The notes: generated from the letters alone by a model not told the origin. A stretch of DNA of 64,000 nt from Paraspadella gotoi (GCA_051294375.1 CM119266.1:19107657-19171656); one strand, 5' to 3'; positions 22,856-35,640 are shown, numbered from the stretch's first letter. Translations and numbers: made by a program.

Positions 22856-23174
22856 GTGAGACGTTGAGGAAAGAAACGGTGATGATCATCCCTAAAACGA
22901 TGACAAAGATTCTCTTGTTACCAAGAGAACTCTTCGAATTGACGTCATACCTAATATTGTTGTAGAAAAATGATACAGATTTTTATATTTAAGAGAATTC
23001 ACTGAAATTTCAATAATCTTTTTCCCCCGTTTAGTTTACTTTTAACGAGTAATTTCACTTTATTTTGTTTTGATGTCTCGATTCTTCTTTTCTTTTTAAC
23101 ATTATTTTCATGAAACTCATTTTCTATCATATTTCTGAATCCTTTTCTGCCTCCTCTTCCTCATCTTCCTTTTC

Positions 23175-23275
<101 letters not shown>

Positions 23276-23359
23276 TCCGCGGTTCCAGCGGCCCTAATTG
23301 CATTTCCGGTCTAAAGCAAACGTCGATCCATCTCCATCCAATTAGAGGCTATAATTAGG

Positions 23360-23520
23360 TGAAGAAGACGGGGAAGGGGAGGAAGAAGAGGAGGAAGAAG
23401 AGGAAGAGGAAGAGGAATAGGAGGAAGTAGATGAAGAAGAAGAAGAATAGGAGGGAGTAGATGAAGAAGAGGAGGAGGAAGAAGTAGAGGAAGAAAAAGA
23501 AGAGTAGTAAAGAGAAGAAG
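23360..23520. repeat. GGAAGAAGA-type purine tract
   Basis: Loose tandem purine repeats (GAGGAAGAAGAGGA and relatives). No gene was seen between here and 24.5 kb apart from another (AG)n-rich stretch at 24,105-24,215. Confidence 0.85.
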
Positions 23521-24534
23521 AACGGTATTTCCAATATGTTGCGTCGCAGCGATTCTCTTATCACGTGTATTTTTTAGTAATACCGTAACTACTTTGACTT
23601 CCTTCAACAGTTGATCTGTTCAACTGTTCAACTGTTCAATTGTTCAAAAATAACAAAGGAGCAACCAAAGGAAGGTTAGAGAGTTGGTTCATCAAAATAT
23701 CAAGTTTGTTATTCCGGAACTAATATGAAACATATGCACATAAAAGGTTTTATAGTACCTTAACCTCCTACTAAATATGAACTAAATTGATGAAATTTTA
23801 TCGGAGTTATGAGCATCTTTAACGTAAGTAGGACTGACCGACCGACTGAAAAGTGACTTATTTAGAGAGAGAAGAAAGAGAAGAAACGAAAAAGAGCAAA
23901 GCATTTCTACCAATGTAAAATTGGGTTTTTCTTTTAAGTTACACAAATCATTTAGTGAATTTCAAGTCGGTTCGGTAATCGTTCCTAATAATTTGTTTAT
24001 GAATTTCAGTCTCACAAATTTTCGCCTTTTTTTATTCAATTTTAACGTTTAAAATCTTTCTCTTTAATTCCAGCCTTCGGCGGGAGAAAAAATTCCTATA
24101 GAGGCATGAGAGAGAGAGAAAAGACACGAGAGAGAGAGAGAGACGACGAGGATGAGAGAAGAGAGAGAGACGAGAAGATGAAGAGAGAGAGAGGCGAGAG
24201 AGAGAGAGAGAGACGATTGATCCTCAAACCGTAATTCTGCCGCTTAAGACCTAATTTACGACGCCGAAGCAGAGAGTCACGTATATTGAGCATCGGAAAG
24301 TGGAAAACCCGGAGTTGGAGAGGAAAAGGGTGGCGGGGGTGGTAGGCGGGAGCGAAATAGATTGGAAAACGGAGTGGGAGGAAAGGAGGGGAGGGCCGGC
24401 GGGATTGAGAAGAAAAGGAAGGAGAAAAGGCGAAGGAAGTTTGAGGGAGGAAAGTTAAAGAGAAAGAGGAAAGGAGAAAGGGAAAAGAAGAGAAGTAAAG
24501 CAAAAGTGAAAAAAAATGCTAAAATAGATCTTTT

Positions 24535-24725
24535 GATACAATTCAAACATTATTTTAAATAATATACCACCTTATTGATAAGGAAGACACTGTAGGAGGA
24601 ATTAAAGACTGCAAGTCTTGATTGAAAGTTTGCAAGGTCCTGCTATGTTTTTACCGAGTAAGAGGGATGGAAGTTTTAACTCACCAAAGTTGAGGGCAAG
24701 ATAGCTTATTTATTAAATGATTGGA
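24535..24725 (-). repeat. Interspersed repeat family R, copy 2
   Basis: Same phrase order as copy 1: ATATACCACCTTATTGATAA, GAAAGTTTGCAAGGTCCTGC, GAGTAAGAGGGATGGAAG, AGGGCAAGATAGCTTATTTA. Confidence 0.8.
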
Positions 24726-25239
24726 TAATCTTTAATATTTGTCGAACGAATTTCATTTGAGAAATAAAGAAAAAGAAAAAAAAGGAATTGGAGGAAAGGA
24801 AGAGAAAAGAGGAAGAGAAGAAGAGAAGAAAGGGAGGCTGCGGCGGGGTGCTCCGGCAGCGGCGGGCTGCGGCGGTCGGCCGCAGGAGGAAGCGACGGGT
24901 TATCCCTGTCTCTCGTCTTCCTCGATCTGTCCCGTTACACAATAGAGAGACGTGTTAATCTTCAAAACTGATCCCTTGAGATGAGATGATATTAGGAAGG
25001 GGTTATGCACCAATGGGAGGAGGAGGAGGAGGAGGAAGAGGAGGAGGAGGAGGGAGGAAGGAAGAGGATTCTCGAAAAATGGGAAGATGTGCCAGTTCTG
25101 AACCGGGAGAGAAAACGTGCCTTAAATTGGGAAGTGAGTCTTTTTTCAAAATCGAATTAATGGGAGAAATGATCGGGTTCTTTCCCTTTTTACGTCAGCG
25201 CCTTCGCGGCTTCGGGTTTAAAGATTTACTTTTTTAGTT

Positions 25240-26030
25240 TTTTTTTAGCTTTTTTTTTATTTCTCACAGTTTAACAGTTTTAAAAACAGTAAAGTAGTAT
25301 ACTTAACTTCATTTGAGATTACCTACAAGACGAAATTGATGATATGACTTAGTAGTACAACACCAAAACAGCTATGACATCATGACATCATTAACGTGAG
25401 TGTCATGAAATTGAATTTCAATGTAATATCATTAAAATGAAAAAAACAAAACATAAAAAGTTCATCAGAAGGGTAAACACTAAACACTAATCATAATCTT
25501 GACTTTTCTTAAGTTAGAAAAGAAAAAATATCTAAAGACACAAATATTGAATAAACCTAAAAAAATTTTGTTCTTCGATGATTTTTGTTTAGAAATAATT
25601 TTTGTGGTAATACATGAAATAAGTAATTTATAAATAAACAATTCGAAAGTACTAATCTATATCTTATCTAGCATTTAAAACGTTGCATCTAATTACATAT
25701 TTTATTACAGTGGATCTCCTGAGAACCTGATATAAACATATAGTTGGCGGGATCTCGTAAAAAACATAAACATCGGAAAAAACGTTGAGAGAAGCAAATT
25801 TAATCTTCCGCCATTAAAACTCGTTACGTCCTCGTAATTCGCGTCGCAGTTTTTGGCAACGAAAAAAAAAAAGACGACGACGACGAAAAAGACGATGACG
25901 ACGATGATCCCTAGGACGGGGGGATGATAATAACGAAGAGTTAAGCTAAAATACGCCAACACGCCACGCCGACAACACGCCACGCTGCCAGCGTCACGTT
26001 CCCGGCAAATTTTAACTCGTAAAAAAAGGT
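25240..26030. other. AT-rich intergenic DNA
   Basis: No coding exon was recognised. It contains a short (GAC)n tract at about 25,872-25,905 and a CGCCACGC-rich patch at 25,955-25,995. Confidence 0.6.
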
Positions 26031-26299
26031 AAAAAAAAAGGTTAGGCCTAAGGGTTAGGGAATAAGGGAAGGAATAGATTAATGATTTGGGTTAAGGATT
26101 AAGTTAGGTTAAGGATTAGGGTTAAGGATTAAGTTCATGATTAGGATTAGGATAAAACATTTTGGATTAAGGTTAGGGTTAAGAATTAGAGTTAAGGATT
26201 CTGTTATAAGTTTAATAACAAGTTAAGGTCAAATATTAAGGTTAAAATTAAGTTTAGCGATTAAGGAACAGAAATTGGGCGCTTTTAGAAGAGAGAGCC
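26030..26299. mobile_element. TTAGGG-like array with conserved right terminus
   Basis: Degenerate GGGTTAAGG and GGATTAAGTT repeats end in GGGCGCTTTTAGAAGAGAG then AGCC, the same terminus as in the element at 14,869-15,040. No matching left inverted repeat was recognised, so this copy may be truncated. Confidence 0.55.
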
Positions 26300-26917
26300 A
26301 AATCGTCAGAGACAAAGAGAGAGAAAAAGGAGAGAATAATCGAAAGGAGACAACAAAAGAAAAAAAGAGAGAAGTGAAATAATTTTAAAAATGCCTAAAT
26401 GATTTAAAACTGATCAGTATTCGTGATTTATATCATGATTCTGTCTCGTTTCGCGCTAACTTCCCTGTATTTGGTACACGGCGTTTCTCTCAGTAATTTC
26501 CCTTCTACTTTTTCGCAATTTTCCTTCCCAAGTTTTTTTCTCTGGAGATTTTGTCGATAAGGCGGATGTCGGAAGACAGGGGGACCCGTATGTGGCTGCA
26601 GTAGAGGCGACAACCCGGATGTAATTATAAATGAATCGTTTATATTAAAGTCTAAAAATTATGTACGCGCATTGTACAAGAGATAAAAACAACGAATTAC
26701 TTGCATAATAGGCAATGAAATTTTTATTTTAACTAATATATTTTTAAATTTTTTAAAGACGTAAATTTTTCAGAAAAAAAAAAGATCAACTACCTTTTTT
26801 CAACTAATTCTTTTATCGCCAATAATATTGGGGAAATATCCTCGCCTCGCGACGAAGCAAAATGCAAAAACGCGGGACAGATATTAAGATCTATTTTCGT
26901 ATGTATCACGCTTATCA

Positions 26918-26968
<51 letters not shown>

Positions 26969-26970
26969 GC
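26918..26970. repeat. (TCG)n trinucleotide tract
   Basis: About 17 repeats. Plus-strand reading gives Ser, minus-strand Asp or Thr. No clear splice sites frame it as an exon. Confidence 0.95.
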
Positions 26971-27720
26971 CCCGCAGTTTCCCTCGCGCAATAATACGGT
27001 TATTGCTCCACCAAATGTCGTTCGCTCTTTTTAAAGCTTATTTCCGCGTGGTGGATTGGGGGGGGCGGCGGGGTGGTTGCGGGGGGTGGTTGAGTCCTGA
27101 AAAGGAAAAAGGGGGTTTATAACAAGAGAAGCTGCGTCTCAGAAGGAATTCATTTCAAAAGAGAGAAAACGATAAAGGAAGTTTAGACTTGAGAGGGCGC
27201 CGTGTCGTTCCCAAAATTTTAAAAAGGTGAGTTCGACTTCCTCCTGGGTGAATGAGGTTTTTTTTTCATCCGTTTTTTTTTCAAAGCCGCTAATTGGCTT
27301 CTGTCTTCTCTCTTCTGTCTTTTCAAAGCCGCCAATTGGCTTCTGTCTTCTTCAAGAAGAAAAGATTTTCATTGAACCAAAAAAAAACTTTTTTTCAATA
27401 TTTTTGTCTTTCCATTTTTTTTTGCATTGTAAATATAGTTAAAAATGTAAAAAGATATTGTACATTGTACATACATGATCTCAGCCTTTGGAACCAAATG
27501 AGTTAATAATAGCATGTAGTGTAGTGTAAAGTATCATTAATAATATAAGAGCTAAAAAGTCACTTTTCGTGACATTAGTTCCTCCCAAACTTCCTCCCTT
27601 TCTCCGGCTCGACCAAAACTCCTCAGTCCACCCGCCCTCCATTTTGAAAGTGGTTAATGGGTATCGGATCTTCGTTGTCGTTAGACCCATGATTAAATGA
27701 TGTCGCCCTTAATACAGTTT

Positions 27721-27722
<2 letters not shown>

Positions 27723-27760
<38 letters not shown>

Positions 27761-28104
27761 TACAGTTTAGTCTCTCGCTAATTCGCTTTGTCTCCGAAGC
27801 GATTCACTTTACCTTAATGATCTCGATGTGTTTTTATGCGGAGAAGCGACGAATCGTCATTAGTGTCATCGTGGCCGCAGCCGCAGCCGCAGCCGCCGCC
27901 GCCGCCGCCGCCGCCGCTGCCTCCCTCGTCGTTTACTTTCTGAGGTTTTTATTTTTGTTCGGGTTATTTAGCGTTAATTGCCTCGACTTTCAAAGCTTAA
28001 TTGGATTGTAATTACAATATACATTTTTATTCCATCCTTCTCTTTACCTTTACACTACACAAAAAGTATTCAGCATCTCTTCTCTCTCTTCTACTCTTCT
28101 TATC

Positions 28105-28196
<92 letters not shown>

Positions 28197-28360
28197 TTCT
28201 TAATACTTTTAAGTCTTAGAATCAACATCCTCTCGTATCCCTTCCCAGATTTTTCCACTTTCTTCTTCTTCTTCCCATTCTCTCAGAGAGAGAGACCTCC
28301 CCCTCATCTTCTCTCTCTCTCCCTTTTTCCTCCCCTTTCTCTCTCTCTCTCTCTCTCTTT

Positions 28361-28391
<31 letters not shown>

Positions 28392-28420
28392 CCTCCCCCC
28401 TCTCCCTCTCTCTCTCCGAT
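27723..28420. repeat. Series of (CT)n tracts and a (GCC)n tract
   Basis: (CT)n at 27,722-27,757, about 28,108-28,200 and about 28,310-28,410. (GCAGCC/GCC)n at 27,875-27,920 encodes a poly-Ala run in one frame, without splice support. Confidence 0.9.
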
Positions 28421-28579
28421 CACCTGCCCGCCCGCGGAACTGGTTGATTGAAGGTTGGAGAGCAAATGACGTCATTAGCGGTCGAGTTTCGCTTCTCATT
28501 GACGGTGGATTTGAACAACGAGTCGCTAACGATTCCGGGCATCAAAAACGCATCCAATCATCAACAGGGAAGAAGACGA

Positions 28580-28990
28580 TGTAGACGACGATGAAGACGA
28601 CGATGAAGACGACGATGGAGACGACAAAACACCACCGAGTCGATAATGATGATGATGATGATGATGCTGATGATGATGTTGATGATGATGATGAGGGAGA
28701 CGACGAACACAACCGAGTCGATAATGATGATGATGATGAAATGATGATGATGATGAATGATGATGATGATGATGATGATGATGGAGACGAGGAACACCAC
28801 CGAGTCGATAATGATGATGCTGATGACGATGATGATGATGATGATCATGATGATGATGATGATGGAGACGACGAACTCCCCGAGTCGATAATGATGCTGA
28901 TGATGATGATGATGATGGAGATGATGATGGGACGACGAACTCCCCGAGATCGATAATGATGCTGATGATGATGATAATGATGACGATGAT
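28580..28990. repeat. Compound GAT minisatellite (VNTR-like)
   Basis: Tandem blocks in which a constant phrase (GGAGACGACGAAC, CACCGAGTCGATAATGATG) alternates with variable-length (GAT)n. Plus-strand frames encode Asp/Met-rich peptides and minus-strand frames Ile/His-rich ones. I treat it as a repeat array, not a gene. Confidence 0.85.
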
Positions 28991-29159
28991 GACGAAGATG
29001 ACATTAAAGCTGACATGAAAGACTAGTATGTACAAATTGTACATTATATAATTAATAAGGCGTAGTAAATTCTAAATTTAACTTTAATTAAAATTCTAAA
29101 AGTGAGGAACGAGCAACATTATACTAAAAACATTTATGTAATAAAAAATTATAATAAAT

Positions 29160-29560
29160 TTTTACAATTTACGCAGTAGGCCATATTTATACTAGTACTA
29201 ATCCAATAAATGTTAAAATTTCAAAACAGTTTTTTTCTAAGATTTTTTGGCAGATTTGGATTCGTCATAAAAAGTTAATAGAAAGAAATATAACTCTTTT
29301 TAAAAAATTCCTTCATTAAGTGGGTCAAAAATTAAAAAAGCTATATTTTAAGCTGAAAATTAACTTTTATATATCAAAATATAGTTTTAAATTTTTAACC
29401 CACTTAATGAAAGAATTTTCAAAAATGATTATATTTCTTATATCACTTTTGACGAGGAATTCAAATCTGCAATCAAAAATTAAGAAAAGCCTATGTTGAA
29501 ATTTTCAATTTTATAGGATAGTACTATATTATAAATATAGCCTAATGCGAAAATTGAAGA
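29160..29560. mobile_element. Foldback element, copy 1
   Basis: Two inverted arms. Outer ends pair (CAATTTACGCAGTAGGC against GCCTAATGCGAAAATTG), and inner parts pair (TTCATTAAGTGGGT against ACCCACTTAATGAA). Short interior, no coding capacity. The arms share GATTCGTCATAAAAAGTT-type sequence with copies at 49.06 and 63.0 kb. Confidence 0.7.
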
Positions 29561-29844
29561 ACATAAATAATTTTTTTTACACAATTAATTATTACTTGAT
29601 GGTATGTTGTTCATAATTGAAATTAGAATTTTTGTATGTAACTTTCACTACGCCTTAATAATTAATATACATACCTATCACTGAAATCGATCGATCAATC
29701 AATCAATGAATCAAAATCAATCAATCGCTGAGATTAAAATCGATAGGAAAAACTAAGAGACACAAAGAAGAAAAGAGAAAATGAATCTTTGCTTCGCGAG
29801 AATCGAATCGATTTGTTCGCTTTAACCTTTGGATGCTTTTCAAA

Positions 29845-30060
29845 TTGGTACAAACAATATAAAGATTATCTATTAATTTAATAAATAAGCTATCTTGCCC
29901 CCTCACTTTGTACGGGCTATGGTGGGTTATGGCCTCCATAGGCCTCCTAAGATAGCAAGACCCTAGCAAGACATATTCATTAACTCCCAGTGTACCTGGC
30001 TTCCCTATCAATGAAGTATGTTAGAGTGTTAGTTTGTTTCAATTGTATTAAAGATCGGGG
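29845..30060 (+). repeat. Interspersed repeat family R, copy 3
   Basis: Contains AATAAATAAGCTATCTTGCC, GGTGGGTTATGGCCTCCATA and AGTGTACCTGGCTTCCCTAT. The minus frame includes IGKPGTLGVN, also present in copy 4. Confidence 0.8.
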
Positions 30061-30218
30061 AATACCTTATTGTACTCCGCACTAGCATCAAAATACAAGG
30101 AGCTGACTGTTGTGTTATATTATCGAAAAAAGTAGAGCAAAAACGATTAATGTATTAAAATTATTAAAATACGTGGGTGAAAAGAAAAAGAAAAAAACTA
30201 ATAAGGTAAAGAGAGAAG

Positions 30219-30560
30219 GGTGATGGAGATGAAGATTAAGATTAAGATTAAGATTAAGATTAAGATGAAGACGAAGATTAAGATTAAGATTGAAATGAAG
30301 ATGAAGATTAATAAGAAGATTAAGAAGAAGATGAAAATGAAGATGAAGATTAAGAAGAAGATGAAAATGAAGATTAAGATGAAGATAAAGAAGAAGATGA
30401 AAATGAAGATTAAGATGAAGATGAAGATTAAGAAAAAAAAGAAGATGATAAAGATTAAGAAGAAGAAGATGAAGATTAAGATTAAGAAGAAGAAGTAGAT
30501 GAAAAAGAAGAAGAAAATAAAGAAGAAGAAGAAGAAGAGACGGAGAAGAAGAAGATAGAA
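30219..30560. repeat. GATTAA/GATGAAGAA compound microsatellite
   Basis: Hexanucleotide-style purine-rich repeats over about 340 bp. The Lys/Met/Ile frame across it is a repeat artefact. Confidence 0.9.
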
Positions 30561-30663
30561 GAAGAAAGAAAAAGAAAGAAGAAAGAAGACAGATCGTCGT
30601 CTTAAGGTGAAAGAAGAGAAGAAAAAAAAGGGAAAGGAAGGGAAGAGGCGATGACGTGTCCTT

Positions 30664-30708
30664 TTACTGTCGTCGGACTAAAAGCTCATATGAAGATAAT
30701 TCGATTTC
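30664..30708 (-). CDS. Candidate 3'-terminal exon
   Basis: On the minus strand a textbook acceptor (pyrimidine tract, CTGCAG) precedes GAAATCG, and the exon reads EIELSSYELLVRRQ before TAA. The peptide is too short to assign. Upstream exons would lie at higher coordinates and were not identified. Confidence 0.3.
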   Translation of the reverse strand, partial: EIELSSYELLVRRQ

Positions 30709-31204
30709 CTGCAGATGGAAGGAATTGCGAGAAGGAGAGACTCTGGCCGGGAAAGGGTGAAGGGGGGGGGAAGTGGGACGATGGCAGCGGCTGATGGCAG
30801 CTGCGGCCGGCGCGGCAGCTGCGGGCGACGTCCCGAGTGAATGAGGGAAACCGGGAAAAGAAAGTCGCGTCTTATTTGAAAAGCAAAACTGATGACGCGA
30901 TTCCGGGACCGAGGGGAAGAATTGGGGAGTGATCGGGGGCATGGGGTGTGGGGAGGGGTGATCGGGGGCATGGGGAGGACTGGGGAGTGGGGAAGGGTGA
31001 TTTTAGTTAGAGGGGTGATCGGAAGAGTGAAGGTGATACAGGGAATAGCGTATTTAAGCGACATTGTTAAGTGAGTTGATATTGAAAACATTGAACTAGG
31101 CTTACACTTTATTGAACAACTAAAACCAATCCTTCCTTCTGGAATTTTATCAAAAAACCGCCACCCATTTTCCCCTATATTTTTTTTTTATCCTAACTCG
31201 GATT

Positions 31205-31423
31205 ATGTCGCGCGGATTTTCTTTCGCTCCGAAGAAGGAAAAAACAAACATGGCCTCCGCCTCGAATCCGTCGAGAACGAGGCGTGGTTGCAGCGGCCGC
31301 AGAGCTGCAGCAGAGGCAGCGACAGCAGCGACGAATACCGACCAGCGAAAAAAAAAGGGAAACGCTAAAATTGAATTTAGCCAATCTTTAAATCTCCTTA
31401 GCGTAATCGACGACACACACTGA
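31205..31423 (+). CDS. Short hypothetical ORF
   Basis: A 72-codon frame beginning MSRGFSFAPKKEKTNMASAS with a central Ala/Arg-rich part in a GC-richer patch. No splice sites or known motif support it, so it may be chance. Confidence 0.15.
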   Translation: MSRGFSFAPKKEKTNMASASNPSRTRRGCSGRRAAAEAATAATNTDQRKKKGNAKIEFSQSLNLLSVIDDTH

Positions 31424-31885
31424 GAGCGCGGGAAGTTAATTTCGTTAAAACGAAAACGATGCCAGAGAGAGAGAGAGAGGAAGAAGACGAAGACAGAACC
31501 AGAAACAAGGTTGTCAACAAACGACAAAATTTGATGGTCCGAAGAAAAGTAGGACTTAGTTTAAACTCAACATTTAAATATAAGAAAATATATGAAAATA
31601 AGATTTTAATAATATGCCCGCTTATTTCATTTCTGGTTAATAACCAACGACTATGTACAATTTGTACATTCGTCCAAATAATGTTTTCTTTAAATTTTTT
31701 TATTTTACGTATACATCTTCCATTCAATTTTACATTTTCCATCTTTCGCTTGAATCTCCCTTATTTTTCAGTTTTCTCCTTTTTCCTTCCGTCTTCCTTC
31801 CTCAGTTCGGGTGACCCATGACTTTTCCACCAAGATTAAGACACATGTGAGGTTATTGGTTGCTATTCATCTTAAGGCTTCTGAG

Positions 31886-32026
<141 letters not shown>

Positions 32027-32324
32027 GAAATGGTTGAGTCTTTCTGAGTGGAAACGGAAATGACAAAAACGTAGAATGTTGGTTTAAGACGTCGATTATT
32101 GGTTTTTTTTAGAAATGAAACCAAAATGAAAAAAGAAAAAATCTCCATTTCCGACTTGAGAAGAAAATAAAAAGAATAAGGAAATTACGAAATTCTTTTT
32201 CATCTCGTCAAGAGACAAACTCACTCGACTTTCTTCACATCACAGTTCCTTTCTATGCTTTACCCCTTTCCCGTTTTAAATATTGTATGAAATTGTATTG
32301 TATTTTATTGGTATTGTATGAAAT

Positions 32325-32560
32325 TATCCATTCATTTGATAAATAATCTATCTTGCCCCTGACTTAGGACAGGCTTTGGTGGTTTAAGGCCTCCATCACT
32401 CTTACAAGATAATGACATAGCAGGTCCCTGCAAGCTTTCAATCAAGACTCTCTCACAGTCAAGTTTATTCACTCCCAGAGTACCTGGCTTCCCTATCAAT
32501 GAGGTGGTATAATGTTTCAAAGAATGTTTCAATTGTATAAAAAGACCACTCCCTTAAATA
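32325..32560 (+). repeat. Interspersed repeat family R, copy 4
   Basis: Well-preserved copy: AATAATCTATCTTGCCCCTG, GGCCTCCATCACTCTTACAA, CACTCCCAGAGTACCTGGCT, then ATGAGGTGGTATAATGTTTC. About 85% similar by eye to the copy at 61.65 kb over some 200 bp. Confidence 0.85.
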
Positions 32561-32667
32561 TTCTTTTTTATTCATTTATATTCATTTTTAAATATAGACA
32601 TATATCATACCCCCCCACACACCATGACTGGACCTCCCCCTCGTTCATCCAAATTTTTCTCACCTTT

Positions 32668-32980
32668 AGGGCCTTTTTTTCCCAGAACGCTCCATTTCAT
32701 TTTAAATTAGGAATTGAATTAATTTTATTTTAAAAATTAGGTTAATGATTAGGGATTTGGATAAGGAAAATGGTTAGGGAATAAGGTTCAGGACTAGGGA
32801 TTAAGGTTAGGTATTAAGGTTAAAGATTAAAGATTACGGATTAGGTTAAAGCATAAGGTTAGTGATTATAATTAAGAATTAGTTTATAATTTTGGTAATA
32901 TATTAAGATTGAATTTAGGGTTAAAACTAAGTTCAGCAATTAAGGATCAGCAATGTGGCGCTTTTGTAAAAGAGAGCCAC
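32668..32980. mobile_element. TTAGGG-like array with diverged inverted ends
   Basis: The left end GGGCCTTTTTTTCCCAGAAC resembles the reverse complement of the right end GTGGCGCTTTTGTAAAAGAG. The interior is TTAGG/GGATTAAGG-type repeat. A second terminus-like phrase (TTTTTGGAAAAGAGAGCCAC) follows at about 33,000. Confidence 0.5.
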
Positions 32981-33844
32981 GTTTTGAAATGGGGAGTTTT
33001 TGGAAAAGAGAGCCACTTTTTGGTCTTCCACCCAGATTATCCTTTTGTTCATCGTCAAATTTAAAATTTTAATTCGCATAAAAAAGTTGAACGAGATTTC
33101 ATTTCCTTTCTTAATCTCAAGAGTGAAACGAAGAACCCATTAACTCCGGGGAAAATTCATCGGTTCTCGCCGAGTATAATTAATTGGCATAATGAGTTAT
33201 CAAAAATATAGCTATTTCTTTTTTTTTTGCCGCGAATATACATATATCCTAATTAAAAAAAAATTAATTTAATCCTATGACTATAAAGTAGAATCCTCAC
33301 ATTTAATCTCTACTAAATGACATTCGGTTGCAATAAAAAAAAGAAGTAATCTTGTAGATTTTATTTGTGGAATCAAGAGGAAGCCAAAGTTATTCCAGTG
33401 ACGTAACGACTTTCATTCTCTCTTTCTCTCCCTTCCGCTCTTCCTTCTCCTACTCATTCATTAGGGGCTTTTCCTCCTCCCCGTTTCCCCTCTCTTTCCA
33501 TTGTCGACAATGGAGTAAATGAGGCGAGAAGCGATGGCATTTTCGGAACCGCATTATCAATTCGCCAAGATGAGACTTTGCAAGCCCAATTTCGCCTTTT
33601 GTTTTTCCTTTATAAACTCGAAGTAGTTTGTATGATAGTTTTGTATTTATACAATAATTGTCACGGATAACATATACATATCGCGTACAAAGATATCATT
33701 ATAAATTTATCTTTCTGTTGGTCCGTTTTTCGATTACAAAATATAATTTGAAAAAGTCTAAACTTTTTGGACATTATAAATTCTCTGAAAAAAGTCAATA
33801 ACCATTTTTCAAACGATGTACGGTACACTCTGCTGTTTTTCATG

Positions 33845-34120
33845 CATTCGTCGTCGTCGTCGTCTTCGTCGTCGTCGTCGTCGTCTTCGTCGTCCTCACC
33901 GACGGCGCCGAAAATTCAATCAAAATGAATTGCAATTGTATGGGGAGAGGGAGATATCGAATCAAGAAGGCGGCAGCATCCGCGTCAGCCGCGGCGGCTG
34001 AAGCGAGAAATGGGCGCGAAAGCGGAAGAAGCGACGAGTGCAGCTGCAGGTGGAGCGACATCTTCAAACGCCGTGACGTCAAAGTGTCATGTTTGAGTGG
34101 CGCTCATGAAGACGAATGAG
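33845..34120 (+). other. (TCG)n tract and GC-rich coding-potential island
   Basis: (TCG)n at 33,848-33,895, then a GC-rich stretch with overlapping frames. The most protein-like are plus frames containing RIKKAAASASAAAAEARNG and MGAKAEEATSAAAGGATSSN. No acceptor and donor pair settles strand or frame. Confidence 0.25.
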
Positions 34121-34145
34121 AGCCGGTTTTGGAAGCAACGAAATG

Positions 34146-34146
34146 G

Positions 34147-34226
<80 letters not shown>

Positions 34227-34545
34227 AATAGTAGAAGAGAGAGATAGAAAGAAGAGAGTAGAGAGAGAAGAGAGGAAGATAGAAGAAGAGAGAGAGGAGA
34301 GAGAGAGAGAGAGAGAGATGAGAAGAAGAGAGAGAGAGAAAGAGAGAGAGAAGAAAGGAGAGAAGAGAGAGATGAGAGAAGAGTAGAAGAAAGAGAGAAG
34401 AGAAGAGAAAAACGTATAGAAAGGCGGATGTGACGTTGAGTAGAGAGAAAGAGAGAGAGAAGAAGAGAGAGAGATAGAGTAAGAAGAGAGGGAGAGAGAG
34501 AGAGATGAGAGAGAGAGAGAGGAGAGGAGAGTGAGAGAGAGAGAC
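34146..34545. repeat. Interrupted (AG)n domain
   Basis: About 400 bp of AG-rich low-complexity sequence, mostly dinucleotide, with AAG interruptions. Confidence 0.95.
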
Positions 34546-34816
34546 TGTTTCGGCGCCGAGGAACTACCGGGTCCACGAGGTGACGGAACTGACGTTGTTA
34601 AGCGTCAACTTCCGCTGGTTTTTACGATGAGGGTCACGTGACTTAGTGAGGGTCACGTCGGTTCAGCGGAAAAGGGTTAGACTGGAATAAAGAGAAAAAA
34701 AAGTAAAGAAAAATAAGAAAGAGGGCAAAGGAAAAGTGGAAAAAGGCAAAGGAAAGTAAGGAAAGTATTTGCGTCTGTTAAAAGAATGAACTAATATGCA
34801 AAGAAAGAAATGATGT

Positions 34817-34867
<51 letters not shown>

Positions 34868-35246
34868 ACGTCAACGCTTCTTTCTTTGTTTCCTCTCTCT
34901 CTCTCTCTCTCTAGAATTTTTCTTTTTTAATTTACCATTTCCTCGTTTATTTATTCAATGAATTTTTAATCTTTTGTTATGTTTGTTTGTTTTTTTATTT
35001 TCTACATATTTGTATGTACATAATATTCATGTACGGCTCTCTTACGATCCCGTGATTGTAAATGTGTTTTATTGACATAATGAGCAGAATAAATCAAATC
35101 AAAATCAAAAATTCTCTCTCTCTCTCTCTCTCTTGATAATACATTTTTCATATCCGGTTTCTGCTCGCGACTTGCATCAATTTTGTATCGTTTTTATTTC
35201 CTTTTTTTTCGTTTTTTTTTTCTTAATCGGCCGACTTTGCCTCCAG

Positions 35247-35257
35247 GAAATGAAACA

Positions 35258-35307
<50 letters not shown>

Positions 35308-35416
35308 CGAAAATACCATCTCGTCGCGTCGATGGAATAAAAAACCGGAACTCATTGGGGAGGAGCTGTGGTCGGCGAAAAGAATAAGGAAAGGACAAGC
35401 TGTGAAGTTGTCTTAA
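35247..35416 (+). CDS. C-terminal exon of an unknown gene, with poly-Asp tract
   Basis: A pyrimidine-rich acceptor (TTGCCTCCAG) precedes GAAATGAAACAGG. Read in phase 1, the exon gives NETGG, about 15 Asp from a (GAC)n tract, then ENTISSRRWNKKPELIGEEL and WSAKRIRKGQAVKLS before TAA at 35,414. The non-repeat half is protein-like with basic C-terminus. Upstream exons were not found. No family was recognised. Confidence 0.5.
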
Positions 35417-35449
35417 CTTATCTTATTCTCATCTTCTTTTCTTTCGTTT

Positions 35450-35640
35450 CTTTTTTTTCTTTTCTTTTCTTTTCTTTTCTTTTCTTTTCTTTTCTTTTCT
35501 TTTCTTTTCTTTTCTTTTCTTTTCTTTTCTTTTCTTTTCTTTTCTTTTCTTTTTTTTTCTTTTTTTTTCTTTCATTTCTTTTCTTTTCTTTTTCTTTCAT
35601 TTCTTTTCTTTTCTTTTCATTTCTTTTCTTCTTCTCTTCT
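35450..35640. repeat. (TTTTC)n pentanucleotide tract
   Basis: About 95 bp of perfect TTTTC/TTTCT units, then a degenerate continuation. Confidence 0.97.

Noticed and set aside
28526-29044. Minus-strand His/Ile-rich open frames that look like metal-binding proteins
   Set aside because: They come from a (GAT)n minisatellite. All frames of the repeat are open, and nothing outside the array supports a gene.
30220-30498. 92-codon Lys/Met/Ile frame
   Set aside because: Encoded by GATTAA/GATGAA repeats; no start context, splice sites or motif.
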